NCBI GenBank assembly: GCA_041594355.1
Contig: JBFHMM010000001.1
Coordinates: 6,469 to 70,468 of the forward strand
DNA length: 64,000 nt
Source of the DNA: JAIUZI01 sp041594355
Lineage (GTDB): Bacteria; Pseudomonadota; Alphaproteobacteria; Rhodobacterales; Rhodobacteraceae
Reading direction: 5' to 3'
Shown here: positions 1-7,829 of the stretch, one piece after another
How positions within the stretch are numbered: position 1 is the stretch's first letter
Layout of the letters: every line of letters begins with the position of its first letter
The notes under the pieces: model-generated
The model's input: only the letters and a program-made list of their open reading frames with translations
Database searches by the model: none
Told to the model about the DNA's origin: nothing
Made by a program: the position numbers and the translations under genes

Positions 1-1
1 G

Positions 2-1135
2 CTCGACGTCACGGCCAATACGGCCGAATTGCGGTTCCGCAACCTGCAGTACCGGTCGTTTGCCAATGCGGTGGGCCGGGCGGCGCGGGCGCTGGCGCAG
101 GTGATGCCGGCCTCGGTGGAGACCTTCCGGCTGGTGCCGGTGGAATCGAACATGGCGCTGTCGACGACGATCATCCGCCGCTCGGATCTCGAGGCGCTGG
201 AATTCGATGGCCAGAGCACGCGGGCGCTGCTGGCGGTGACCGGCTTTGCCGATGCCGGCGCGCGGTCTGAGACGGCGGTGGTGGCGCCGGGGCTCTACCC
301 CGATTTCGCCTGGGCGCTGACCCCCTACTTCGATCCGGCCTATTTCGATCCCTCGCAGCCAATCCGCATGGATGTTGGCGTCGATCTCGGCGCCACCTGG
401 CGACCGGCGCCGGGCTGGGTGTTTGCGGGCAAGATCCGCCAGCGGATCGCCGGCAATGTCAAGGACGGCCGGTCGTCGAATTCGGTGCTGCCGCATGTGC
501 GCACCGATCAGGTGAAATACGCCCAGTATGACACGACGCTGAACAACCTGTTCGGCGCCTACTACTGGAAGCCGCGCGAGGATCTCTATGCCCGGGTAAC
601 GGCCGGGTACCTTGAGGCCATGTACGGCGGGATTTCCACCGAGGTGTTGTGGAAACCGGTGGGCAGTCCGCTGGCGCTGGGGCTTGAGGCCAACTATGTC
701 GTGCAGCGCGACTTTGACCAGCGCCTGGGCTTCCAGAGTTACAGTGTCTTCACCGGCCATGCCTCGGCCTATTACGATTTCGGCGCCGGTTTCCTCGCAC
801 GGGTCGACGCGGGCCGCTACCTGGCGGGCGATGTTGGCGCCACCTTCAGCCTGGACCGCTATTTCGACAACGGCTGGTCGGTGGGCGGCTTCTTTACCCT
901 GACCAACGTGTCGTCGGCGGATTTCGGCGAAGGGTCGTTCGACAAGGGGATCCGCTTCTCGATGCCGCTGACCTGGTTCCTGGGCCAGCCCAGCCGCAAG
1001 TCCACCGGCACCACGATCCGCCCGGTGCAGCGCGACGGCGGCCAGATGGTGCATGTGCCGGGCCGGCTTTACGGCCAGGTCCGCGAAGCGCACAGCAAGG
1101 CGCTGAGCGATCAATGGGCGAGGGTCTGGGAATGA
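2..1135 (+). CDS. yjbH: YjbH-family outer-membrane exopolysaccharide protein, C-terminal part (5' end outside window)
   Basis: The reading frame is open to the left edge of the window, so about 377 residues of the C-terminal half are present; full YjbH proteins are roughly 700 aa. The visible part alternates short aromatic-rich strands typical of an outer-membrane beta-barrel (for example DLYARVTAGYLEAMYGG and VGATFSLDRYFDNGWSVGG), as in the YjbH/GfcD family of exopolysaccharide-associated proteins. It is translationally coupled to the next gene (stop TGA inside an ATGA overlap), whose product is YjbF-like; yjbF and yjbH are neighbours in enterobacterial yjbEFGH and gfc operons. The family is known to be linked to exopolysaccharide production, but its molecular job is unclear. 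Assignment is by family resemblance in sequence character and by operon context. Confidence 0.85.
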   Translation, partial: LDVTANTAELRFRNLQYRSFANAVGRAARALAQVMPASVETFRLVPVESNMALSTTIIRRSDLEALEFDGQSTRALLAVTGFADAGARSETAVVAPGLYPDFAWALTPYFDPAYFDPSQPIRMDVGVDLGATWRPAPGWVFAGKIRQRIAGNVKDGRSSNSVLPHVRTDQVKYAQYDTTLNNLFGAYYWKPREDLYARVTAGYLEAMYGGISTEVLWKPVGSPLALGLEANYVVQRDFDQRLGFQSYSVFTGHASAYYDFGAGFLARVDAGRYLAGDVGATFSLDRYFDNGWSVGGFFTLTNVSSADFGEGSFDKGIRFSMPLTWFLGQPSRKSTGTTIRPVQRDGGQMVHVPGRLYGQVREAHSKALSDQWARVWE

Positions 1136-1851
1136 CGCGGAAAGACGTGGTGGCGCACCCGATGACGCATTGGGCCAGAGCCTGCGCGGCCCTTCTGGCC
1201 AGCGCGCTTCTGGCGGGTTGTGGCGGCGGCAACCAGGTGGAGCCGCTGGAACTGCAGGTGATCAGGGCGGGGCAAGCGGCGATTGCCAAGCGCACCGCCG
1301 GCGCACCGCCGCCGCGCCCGGCGCTGACCCGCGCGGCGCTGAACACCGTCGAGGTTTCGGCGCTGGAGGTCACGCTGGAGCGTGAGGATGTGCTGGCTTA
1401 CCTGCTGATTGACGATACGCGGCGCGATTCCACGCCGGGCAAGATCACCGTCTGGCGGTCCGAGGACAATCTGAACGTGGTCACCCGCAACGGCATCGTC
1501 ATCGCCACTCGGGGCCTGGGCAATGACATCATATCCAGCAGCGTCCAGGTCAGCGGCGACAGCCCCGGCCCGGCGCGCAGCGGCGATCATGTGCAGATGG
1601 TCCGGGCGCTGGACAACAAGGCGGTACCGATCCCCCTGGCCTGCGATCTGGTCGATATGGGTGCTGAAACCATCGTGATCGTCGAACGCAAACACCCCAC
1701 CCGGCACCTGCAGCAGCGTTGCGAAGGGGCCGGCGGCACGGTGGTTAACGACTATTGGGTTGATTCGGCACGCGGAATCGTCTGGCAGTCGCGGCAATGG
1801 GCCGGCCCCGGCATCGGCTATATGCGCCTGCGCCGCCTGACCACCGGGTAA
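1132..1851 (+). CDS. yjbF: YjbF-family lipoprotein of exopolysaccharide production
   Basis: A 239-aa lipoprotein with an N-terminal signal peptide and lipobox LLAGC, followed by a Gly-Gly-Gly stretch. The body carries YjbF/GfcB features such as the segment ending in GPGIGYMRLRR. I chose the ATG at 1132 because it overlaps the yjbH stop (ATGA) and has a purine-rich GAGGGT stretch upstream. An in-frame ATG at 1162 would give a more compact signal peptide with Cys at position 20, and ATG 1114 is also possible. The product should be anchored to the outer membrane beside the YjbH barrel. Gene order here is yjbH then yjbF, the reverse of the E. coli order. Confidence 0.85.
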   Translation: MTRKDVVAHPMTHWARACAALLASALLAGCGGGNQVEPLELQVIRAGQAAIAKRTAGAPPPRPALTRAALNTVEVSALEVTLEREDVLAYLLIDDTRRDSTPGKITVWRSEDNLNVVTRNGIVIATRGLGNDIISSSVQVSGDSPGPARSGDHVQMVRALDNKAVPIPLACDLVDMGAETIVIVERKHPTRHLQQRCEGAGGTVVNDYWVDSARGIVWQSRQWAGPGIGYMRLRRLTTG

Positions 1852-1918
1852 CGCCCGAAAATGGCCCGTATCGCATTTTGCACAGCGGTTCCGGGCCGGT
1901 GTCGATTGTGGTTCGCCC

Positions 1919-1940
1919 CTGTGTTGTACCTGTGTTGTAC
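1919..1940 (+). repeat. Perfect tandem 11-bp direct repeat upstream of the YjbE-like gene
   Basis: CTGTGTTGTAC occurs twice back to back (1919-1929 and 1930-1940) in the 234-bp gap between yjbF and the small Thr-rich protein gene. Just downstream, CTGAGG (1951-1956) pairs with CCTCAG (1971-1976) around the 12-bp palindrome GGGCAATTGCCC (1961-1972). The spacing of about one helical turn between the direct repeats suggests a regulator-binding site, but this is inference. Confidence 0.5.
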
Positions 1941-2023
1941 CGCTTCGGGGCTGAGGAATTGGGCAATTGCCCTCAGCGCAGCAAAAAAGTGCTGGTTCAC
2001 CCGTCTTGCAACTGCAGCATACG

Positions 2024-2052
2024 TTGAAAAGAGCGCCGATCTGCGCTAGAAC
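2024..2052 (+). promoter_or_regulatory. Putative sigma-70 type promoter for the YjbE-like gene
   Basis: TTGAAA (2024-2029) and TAGAAC (2047-2052) are separated by 17 bp, a good match in spacing and a fair match in sequence to a housekeeping promoter. They lie 34 bp upstream of the ATG at 2086, which has the purine-rich AAAAGGGG as a ribosome-binding site. Identified by eye only. Confidence 0.45.
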
Positions 2053-2085
2053 CTACCCAAGTTCAGCCAAAAGGGGTTTTGGATT

Positions 2086-2463
2086 ATGAAAAAGATGTTT
2101 GCTATCGCCGCTGCTGGCTTGTTTGCCCTCAGCGGGACCGCCTTCGCCCAGACATTCGAGGACGCCAGCCCGGAAGCGCTGGCCGAGGCCGAGGAAAAAG
2201 GCGCCTGTGGCGTCGGCTATGACCCGGTCAAGGCCGAGTACCTGGCCGATGGTCGCCTGGCCGTTCTGTGCCCGGCCGGATCGGGTGCTGCGGCAGCCGC
2301 TGCCGGCGGTGCGATCGCGGCGCAGCCGGCGGTTTTGGCCGGAACCGCGCTGGGTGCCGGCGGTGCAGCCGCCCTGGCGGGTTTGGTCATCGTGGTTGCC
2401 CTGACCGGTGGCGACGACACCTCGACCACCACCACCACCACCACCACGGGCGGCGGCAACTAA
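2086..2463 (+). CDS. Small secreted/membrane Thr-rich protein, YjbE/GfcA-like
   Basis: A 125-aa protein with a clear signal peptide (MKKMFAIAAAGLFALSG, cleavage after AFA), a short acidic segment with two Cys (CGVGYDPVKAEYLADGRLAVLC), an Ala/Gly-rich hydrophobic stretch that could span a membrane (about residues 65-105), and a C-terminal run of eight Thr ending in GGGN. The layout of signal peptide, Ala/Gly-rich helix and poly-Thr tail resembles YjbE/GfcA of the enterobacterial exopolysaccharide operons, and the gene sits directly after yjbH-yjbF. Similarity is in architecture rather than alignable sequence, so I give no symbol. The Thr run is encoded by an ACC trinucleotide repeat, so slippage would change only its length. 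It probably has its own promoter (2024-2052) and ends at the terminator 2523-2553. Confidence 0.7.
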   Translation: MKKMFAIAAAGLFALSGTAFAQTFEDASPEALAEAEEKGACGVGYDPVKAEYLADGRLAVLCPAGSGAAAAAAGGAIAAQPAVLAGTALGAGGAAALAGLVIVVALTGGDDTSTTTTTTTTGGGN

Positions 2464-2522
2464 AGCCGAAGGCTTAACCTCGCTTACGCGCAGATGATCC
2501 GCAAGCGGCTGGTGTGAAATTC

Positions 2523-2553
2523 AAGGCAGGTCCCTGACGGGGCCTGCCTTTTG
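2523..2553 (+). terminator. Intrinsic terminator after the YjbE-like gene
   Basis: A 12-bp stem (AAGGCAGGTCCC with GGGGCCTGCCTT, one G-T wobble) around the loop TGAC is followed by TTT. It lies between the plus-strand YjbE-like gene and the convergent minus-strand glycosyltransferase, and the T run favours plus-strand termination. Confidence 0.8.
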
Positions 2554-2597
2554 CGTTGTCCCGATGTCTTTAGGGGGCTGTCCCCGGAGGCTCGGGC

Positions 2598-5500
2598 TCA
2601 GCTGACCGGGGAATAGAGATCGATACTTTCGAAGGCCGCCCGCATCAACTCGCGCCCGGTCTCGAAGGAGAAGCTCTGGCGGACATAGGTGCGGGCGTTG
2701 TCCGAGATCGCCTGCCACAGCGCATCGTCGCCCTGCAGACGGGTGATGGCATCTCGCCATTCGACGGGGGTGGTGGCGATCATGCAGTCGTGGCCATGGC
2801 GCAGCCCGACCCCTTCGGCGGCGGTGGGCGTCAGCACGCAGGGCACCCCATGGGCCAGCGCCGCCAGCACCTTGCCCTTGATCCCGGCCCCCGATAGCAG
2901 CGGCGCGACAAAGATCCGGTGCTTGTCATAGGCGTCGGAAATCTCGCGGATGTAGCCCTGCGGGTGAATGCGGGGGCTTTTGAGCGCGCGGATATCGTCG
3001 CCCATGCCTGACCCGTAGACAAAGAACTGCAGGTCCGGCTGCGAGGTTTCCAGCAGCGGCATCACCTGGCGGGCGAACCACAACACGCCCTCGGCGTTGG
3101 GCGCATGCAGGTAATTGCCCAGAAAGGACAGCCCGCTGCGGTTTTCCAGCCCGGGCGCGGTATCGGGCATATCCACCACCCAGGGGCATTTGGCCACCCG
3201 CACCTGGCCGTCGGTGTGCGACTGGATCACCGAATGTTCGACCTCGTTGTAGCTGAGCACGACGTCGGATTTGCGCATCACCTCCAGCTCCAGCGTGCGG
3301 GTCTCGCGCGCCGCCGCGATCTTGGCGGCGTCATTGGCCGCGATCCCGGCGCGCAGTTCGCGCAGGAAATGCAGGTCGGCGTTGTTGAACAGGATCCGGG
3401 TTCTTGGCGCCAGCTGGCGCAGCCGGTCGATGACGTCGCGGGCGACGTAGAACCGGGTGATATAGAAGGCGTCGAAATCGCTGACATGCCGGGATAGGTA
3501 TTCATCCACCGACAGGAAGAACGGCGCGTGGATCATCTCGACCCCCATTTTCTCCAGCGCCTCGGTATAGCTGCCCATATGGGCCAGGTTGCGGGCCAGG
3601 AAGGTGACCTTGTAGCCCAGGCTCTGCACCAGCCGGATCTCCTGCACGGCGGCATGGCTGCCGGCGTCGCGGTCGGGCCGGGGTGTGGCATAGTCGATGA
3701 AAAGCACCCGTCCGACGATGCCGCGGTCCTTTTCCAGGTCCGGTTTCACCCCTTCGGCGCCAAACCGCGAATAGGCGGCGGCCCAGCGGCGCTTGAACTT
3801 GGGCCGGTTGATCTCCTGGTAGCGCTTGAAGCCTGCGGCGGTATCGGTGCCGCTGGTCAGGCCTTCGTAGTGGTAGACCACCGAGGAGGGGATGAACCAG
3901 GTGGTATAGCCGGCCTCGCGCACCTTGAAGGCCAGGTCGGTATCCTCGAAATACATCGGCTCCAGGTACTGTGACAGCCCGCCGACCTCTTCCCAGATGG
4001 CCCGGGTGGTCATCAGCGCCGCGCCACAGAGATAGTCGGTCTGCCGGGCATAGCAAAATCGCGGATCCCAGGGGTTTTCGCCGTGGCCGTAGTTCCACGG
4101 GTTGCCGGTGCTCCAGATGATGCCGCCCGCATCCTGCAGCCGGCCGTCGGGATAGAGCAGTTTCGAGCCCACCAGCCCGACCTTGTCAAAGCGCGCGAAG
4201 CCGTCGACCAGCGCATCCAGCCAGCCATTGGTGACCTCGACGTCATTGTTCAGCAGGGCGACATAGGTGCCGCGCGCCTTGGCGGCGCCGGCGTTGCAGG
4301 CACGGATGAACCGCTGCGCCTGGGTATTGCGGACCACGGTGATGCCCGACACGATCTCTTCGATCCGGGCGGTCTCGTCGGTAGAGCCGTCATCGACCAG
4401 GATCACCTCGAAGGTGACATGATTGTGGGCCAGCAGCAGGCTGGCCAGCGCCAGATAGGTAACCTCCACCTTGTTGTGGGCCGGGATCACCACCGAGACA
4501 TCGGGGGCCTCGACCGGCGGAAAGGCCAGCGGAGCCAGCCGGACGTTGTCGTGACCGCCTTCGACCACCTCCAGCGCGCGGGCGACCTGGGCCTGCATCT
4601 CGGGACTGGCGCCGGCGGCCATATGGGCGCGCAGGGCGGCGTAGCGGTGCGCGGCCTGCGGCATCAGCGGCCCCGGAAACGGCGCCCGGCTTTCGTTCTG
4701 CAGCACGTCCAGCGGTGTCAGCATCCGCGGCATCAGCACATAGGTGCTGAGCAGCCGCTGGGTGCCGCTTTCGTCCAGCACCGCCAGATTGTGGTAATGG
4801 CCGGTTTGCATCTCGCGCGGCATCCGCACCCAGACCGGGTCCGGACCCAGCTGCTGACTGAACGCAAATTTGCCGTCCAGCATGATCCGGTACAGGCCGG
4901 GTCGCGTGGCTTTCATCTGCAGGCTGTGGCCGTGGTCTTCGGTGATGGTGACCGACAGGTCGGCACCATCCAGCAGCAGGTGTTCATCTTCGCCCAAGTA
5001 CAGCATCAGCGGTTGCCCCGGCGCGGTCATCGCCGGCAGCTCCGCCTCCAGCCAGACCGCTCCCGGTCCGGGCTCCGCGCCTTTCAGCTGCAGCCCCTCG
5101 CCCGGTGACGGGCCGGGCCGGTCGGCGCGGCCGGCAAGGGTGTCGCTGCGGGGGGCCGGGCGGGCCACATGCGGATCGGCGGTAAAGAGAAAGGGCGACA
5201 GCTGGCTGTCACCGCCCTTGTAGCTGTCGAACTGCACGGTCATGTGCAGCTCCGTGACCTCTTCCATCGGCGGCAGCTGCTGCTCCACGGCCAGGTAATC
5301 GGCCTCGTCCTGGCCGCCGATGCGGGTGTCATCGAACAGCAGCGTATAGGTGCCGGCCAGCCGGTCGCCCTTTGTCTTGTCACCGGCCGTCCGCAGCCGC
5401 CGGATCTCGAGCCGTCCGGCGGCACGATGCGAGGCCAGCCAGGCGCGGAAACTCAGCGGCGGATCCTGCGGGTTCTGCGCCGGCAGCGGGATCGGCGCAG

Positions 5501-5849
5501 CCAGCGCCACCCGGCAGGGGGCGGCGGGATCGAGGAATTTTATCTGCACGGTCTTGCGCCCCGGCAGCCCCCATTGCGGGATCCCGTTGACCGACACCTC
5601 GCAGGGCAGCGGCTCTGCCCCCTCGGGCCGCGGTGCCAGCAGCGGGGCGGCGAATGCGGGGCGGAATTCGCCCTGCGCCTGCGGTTCGGCCGGGCCGGTA
5701 GGCTGCATCCGCACCAAGGCGCCGCCAATTCCCAGCGCTGGTCCCCGCTCTGCCAGCTCCGGAGCCATTTGCGCCTGTACACGGCCATCTGCGATCACGA
5801 TCCGGGCAACGCCCTGGGGCAGCGAAACGGTGGGGTGGTCGGGCTTCAT
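2598..5849 (-). CDS. Giant glycosyltransferase: unknown N-terminal region + GT2 + GT4 domains
   Basis: A 1083-aa protein. Residues 1 to about 445 are beta-rich with no family I recognise. Residues ~447-700 form a GT-A fold family 2 glycosyltransferase: VSVVIPAHNK, VDDGST, a LLNNDVEV acidic motif and the acceptor-side motif EDTDLAFKVREAGY. Residues ~714-1083 form a GT-B family 4-like transferase with SFLGNYLHAPNAEGVLW, a sugar-nucleotide site FVAPLLSGAGIKGKVLAAL, and VPCVLT. Two catalytic domains in one chain suggest it adds two successive sugars. I chose ATG 5849 because GAAAGAGACC lies just upstream; a longer form from 5897 is possible. It is convergent with the yjb genes and divergent from manC. 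Confidence 0.85.
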   Translation of the reverse strand: MKPDHPTVSLPQGVARIVIADGRVQAQMAPELAERGPALGIGGALVRMQPTGPAEPQAQGEFRPAFAAPLLAPRPEGAEPLPCEVSVNGIPQWGLPGRKTVQIKFLDPAAPCRVALAAPIPLPAQNPQDPPLSFRAWLASHRAAGRLEIRRLRTAGDKTKGDRLAGTYTLLFDDTRIGGQDEADYLAVEQQLPPMEEVTELHMTVQFDSYKGGDSQLSPFLFTADPHVARPAPRSDTLAGRADRPGPSPGEGLQLKGAEPGPGAVWLEAELPAMTAPGQPLMLYLGEDEHLLLDGADLSVTITEDHGHSLQMKATRPGLYRIMLDGKFAFSQQLGPDPVWVRMPREMQTGHYHNLAVLDESGTQRLLSTYVLMPRMLTPLDVLQNESRAPFPGPLMPQAAHRYAALRAHMAAGASPEMQAQVARALEVVEGGHDNVRLAPLAFPPVEAPDVSVVIPAHNKVEVTYLALASLLLAHNHVTFEVILVDDGSTDETARIEEIVSGITVVRNTQAQRFIRACNAGAAKARGTYVALLNNDVEVTNGWLDALVDGFARFDKVGLVGSKLLYPDGRLQDAGGIIWSTGNPWNYGHGENPWDPRFCYARQTDYLCGAALMTTRAIWEEVGGLSQYLEPMYFEDTDLAFKVREAGYTTWFIPSSVVYHYEGLTSGTDTAAGFKRYQEINRPKFKRRWAAAYSRFGAEGVKPDLEKDRGIVGRVLFIDYATPRPDRDAGSHAAVQEIRLVQSLGYKVTFLARNLAHMGSYTEALEKMGVEMIHAPFFLSVDEYLSRHVSDFDAFYITRFYVARDVIDRLRQLAPRTRILFNNADLHFLRELRAGIAANDAAKIAAARETRTLELEVMRKSDVVLSYNEVEHSVIQSHTDGQVRVAKCPWVVDMPDTAPGLENRSGLSFLGNYLHAPNAEGVLWFARQVMPLLETSQPDLQFFVYGSGMGDDIRALKSPRIHPQGYIREISDAYDKHRIFVAPLLSGAGIKGKVLAALAHGVPCVLTPTAAEGVGLRHGHDCMIATTPVEWRDAITRLQGDDALWQAISDNARTYVRQSFSFETGRELMRAAFESIDLYSPVS

Positions 5850-6265
5850 CGGGTCTCTTTCACTGACATTCGGGGTGAATCCGGCAACGGATTTCACCTG
5901 CGTCTTTGAACATGTTTTGGCGTTGCGCGAAAGCCAATGGCACAGGCACCGTCCAGAAAACGCCGATCATGTCGCATCCTTGCGCTCTTTGCCTGGATTT
6001 CCCAGCGCCCAGCCCGCAAAAGCGGCCCGGGGACGCCCCTGCCCTGCCCTGTCCTGTCCCCGCTGCACCCATGGCTGCCCCATTTCAGGGCAGCGACACG
6101 GGCAGTAACACCGGCGGTGGCGGGATTTCTTGCCGCAACCCATTCCCACGCCGTCGACAATATGCTGTAAGGAAGCGGAAATTCCGGGCCGGCACGGGCT
6201 GTGCGCGGGTCCGGAACGATTGCAGATCTGGTTTTTAGAAAGATCTTGAAGAAGGTGATATTGAT
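5850..6265. other. 416-bp divergent intergenic region between the giant glycosyltransferase and manC
   Basis: No convincing gene was found here; the overlapping open frames have no start sites or protein-like composition. It holds a pentamer-like C-rich run (CCTGC/CCTGT repeats, 6038-6060) and a hairpin GCTGCCC-n7-GGGCAGC just beyond it. The manC ribosome-binding site GAAGAAGG lies close upstream of ATG 6266. Promoters for both flanking genes should be in this gap, but no clear -35/-10 pair stands out. Confidence 0.6.
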
Positions 6266-7714
6266 ATGGCCGTTGTCTATCCGGTGATTTTGTGTGGTGG
6301 CGTCGGGACCCGGCTCTGGCCGTTGTCGCGCAAAAGCTATCCCAAGCAGTTCGTGCCGCTGATTGGTGACAAGACCCTGTTCCAGGCCTGCGCCGAACGG
6401 ATGACCGGGGCCGGCGACGGGTTTGAATTTGCCGCCCCCGCGATCCTGACCAATTCGGACTTCCGCTTTATCGTCGCCGAACAGCTGCAGGAGGCGGGTA
6501 TCGACCCCGGCCCGGTGATGATCGAACCGCAGGGCCGCAACACCGCCCCCGCGGTATTGGCCGCAGCCCTGCATCTGGCCGCGCAGGATCCCGATGCGGT
6601 CTTGCTGGTGGCGCCCTCGGACCACGTGGTGCCCAACGCCGAGGCGTTCCGCGCGGCGGTGGCCGAGGCGGTGCGGACGGCGCAGGACCGGAGCGACCTG
6701 GTCACCTTTGGCATCACCCCCGACCATCCGGAAACCGGCTATGGCTATCTGCAACTGTCGGTGCGGCCCGACGGGTCCGGCTCTGCCGTACCGCTGACCC
6801 GCTTTGTCGAGAAGCCCGACCTTGAAACCGCCCAGGCGATGTTGGCCGATGGCAGCTACCTGTGGAATTCGGGGATTTTCCTGTTCACCGCGCGCGACAT
6901 CGTCGCGGCCTTTGAGAAATTCGCCCCCGAGCTGATCGCGCCGGTCAGGGAGGCGGTGGAGCAGGCCGAGACCGACCTGGGCTTTCTGCGGCTCGAGCCC
7001 GAGGCCTGGGGCCGCGCCGACGACATCTCGATCGACTATGCGGTGATGGAACGTGCCGACAACCTGTCGGTGGTGCCCTATTCCGACGGCTGGTCGGACC
7101 TGGGCAGCTGGACGGCGGTGCATGAACTCAGCGGCCCCGACGGCGATGGCGTCGCCATGTCCGGCCCGGTCACCGCGATCGACTGCCGCAACGTGCTGCT
7201 GCGCTCGGAATCGCCGGATCAGGAACTGGTCGGCATGGGCGTCGAGGACCTGATCGTGGTGGCGATGTCCGACGCGGTTCTGGTCGCCGACATGAGCCGG
7301 GCGCAGGACGTGAAAAAGGCGGTCACCGCGCTGAAGGCGAAATCGGCCAAGCAGGCCGAGGCGCTGCCGGTCGATTACCGCCCCTGGGGCCATTTCGAAA
7401 CGCTGATCCTGGGCGAGCGGTTCCAGGTCAAGCGTATCGTGGTCAAGCCTGGCGCCTCGCTGAGCCTGCAAAGCCACCACCACCGGTCGGAACACTGGAT
7501 CGTGGTCGAGGGCACCGCCAAGGTCACCGTCGGCGACGAGGTCAGCCTGATGACCGAGAACCAGTCGGTCTATATCCCGCTGGGGTCGGTGCACCGGCTG
7601 GAGAATCCCGGCAAGATCGAAATGGTGCTGATCGAGGTGCAGACCGGCAGCTATCTGGGCGAAGACGATATCACCCGCTACGAGGATATCTATGCACGCG
7701 GCCAGAAAGACTAG
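6266..7714 (+). CDS. manC: Bifunctional mannose-1-phosphate guanylyltransferase / mannose-6-phosphate isomerase
   Basis: A 482-aa type II enzyme that makes GDP-mannose from mannose-1-phosphate and isomerises fructose-6-phosphate/mannose-6-phosphate. The pyrophosphorylase signature GGVGTRLWPLSRKSYPKQF is at residues 11-29, followed by the FVEKPD motif. The C-terminal cupin isomerase domain (about residues 370-475) has RPWGHFETL and the metal-binding segment SLQSHHHRSEHWIVVEGT. The length is normal for the ManC/XanB/AlgA family. GAAGAAGG upstream supports the ATG at 6266. It supplies the precursor for the gmd/fcl pathway encoded at 16-19 kb. The region after its stop holds a decayed gene, so manC now stands alone. 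Confidence 0.95.
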   Translation: MAVVYPVILCGGVGTRLWPLSRKSYPKQFVPLIGDKTLFQACAERMTGAGDGFEFAAPAILTNSDFRFIVAEQLQEAGIDPGPVMIEPQGRNTAPAVLAAALHLAAQDPDAVLLVAPSDHVVPNAEAFRAAVAEAVRTAQDRSDLVTFGITPDHPETGYGYLQLSVRPDGSGSAVPLTRFVEKPDLETAQAMLADGSYLWNSGIFLFTARDIVAAFEKFAPELIAPVREAVEQAETDLGFLRLEPEAWGRADDISIDYAVMERADNLSVVPYSDGWSDLGSWTAVHELSGPDGDGVAMSGPVTAIDCRNVLLRSESPDQELVGMGVEDLIVVAMSDAVLVADMSRAQDVKKAVTALKAKSAKQAEALPVDYRPWGHFETLILGERFQVKRIVVKPGASLSLQSHHHRSEHWIVVEGTAKVTVGDEVSLMTENQSVYIPLGSVHRLENPGKIEMVLIEVQTGSYLGEDDITRYEDIYARGQKD

Positions 7715-7829
7715 GCCGACGGCCCGCGCCAGTGTCCTGTGCCCCGGCGCAAAACCCGGATGCGCAGTCACCATCGCCGCGACCTCGTCCAGCGCGGAAC
7801 CGTCGTTCAGCTGCCACAGGCGCAGGCCA

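Noticed and set aside
2421..2450. ACC trinucleotide run in the YjbE-like gene as a phase-variation switch
   Set aside because: Slippage of a trinucleotide keeps the frame, so it can only change the number of Thr residues and cannot switch the gene on or off.
6038..6060. CCTGC/CCTGT pentamer-like run as a regulatory repeat
   Set aside because: The copies are few and imperfect, and such runs are expected by chance in sequence this rich in C and G.
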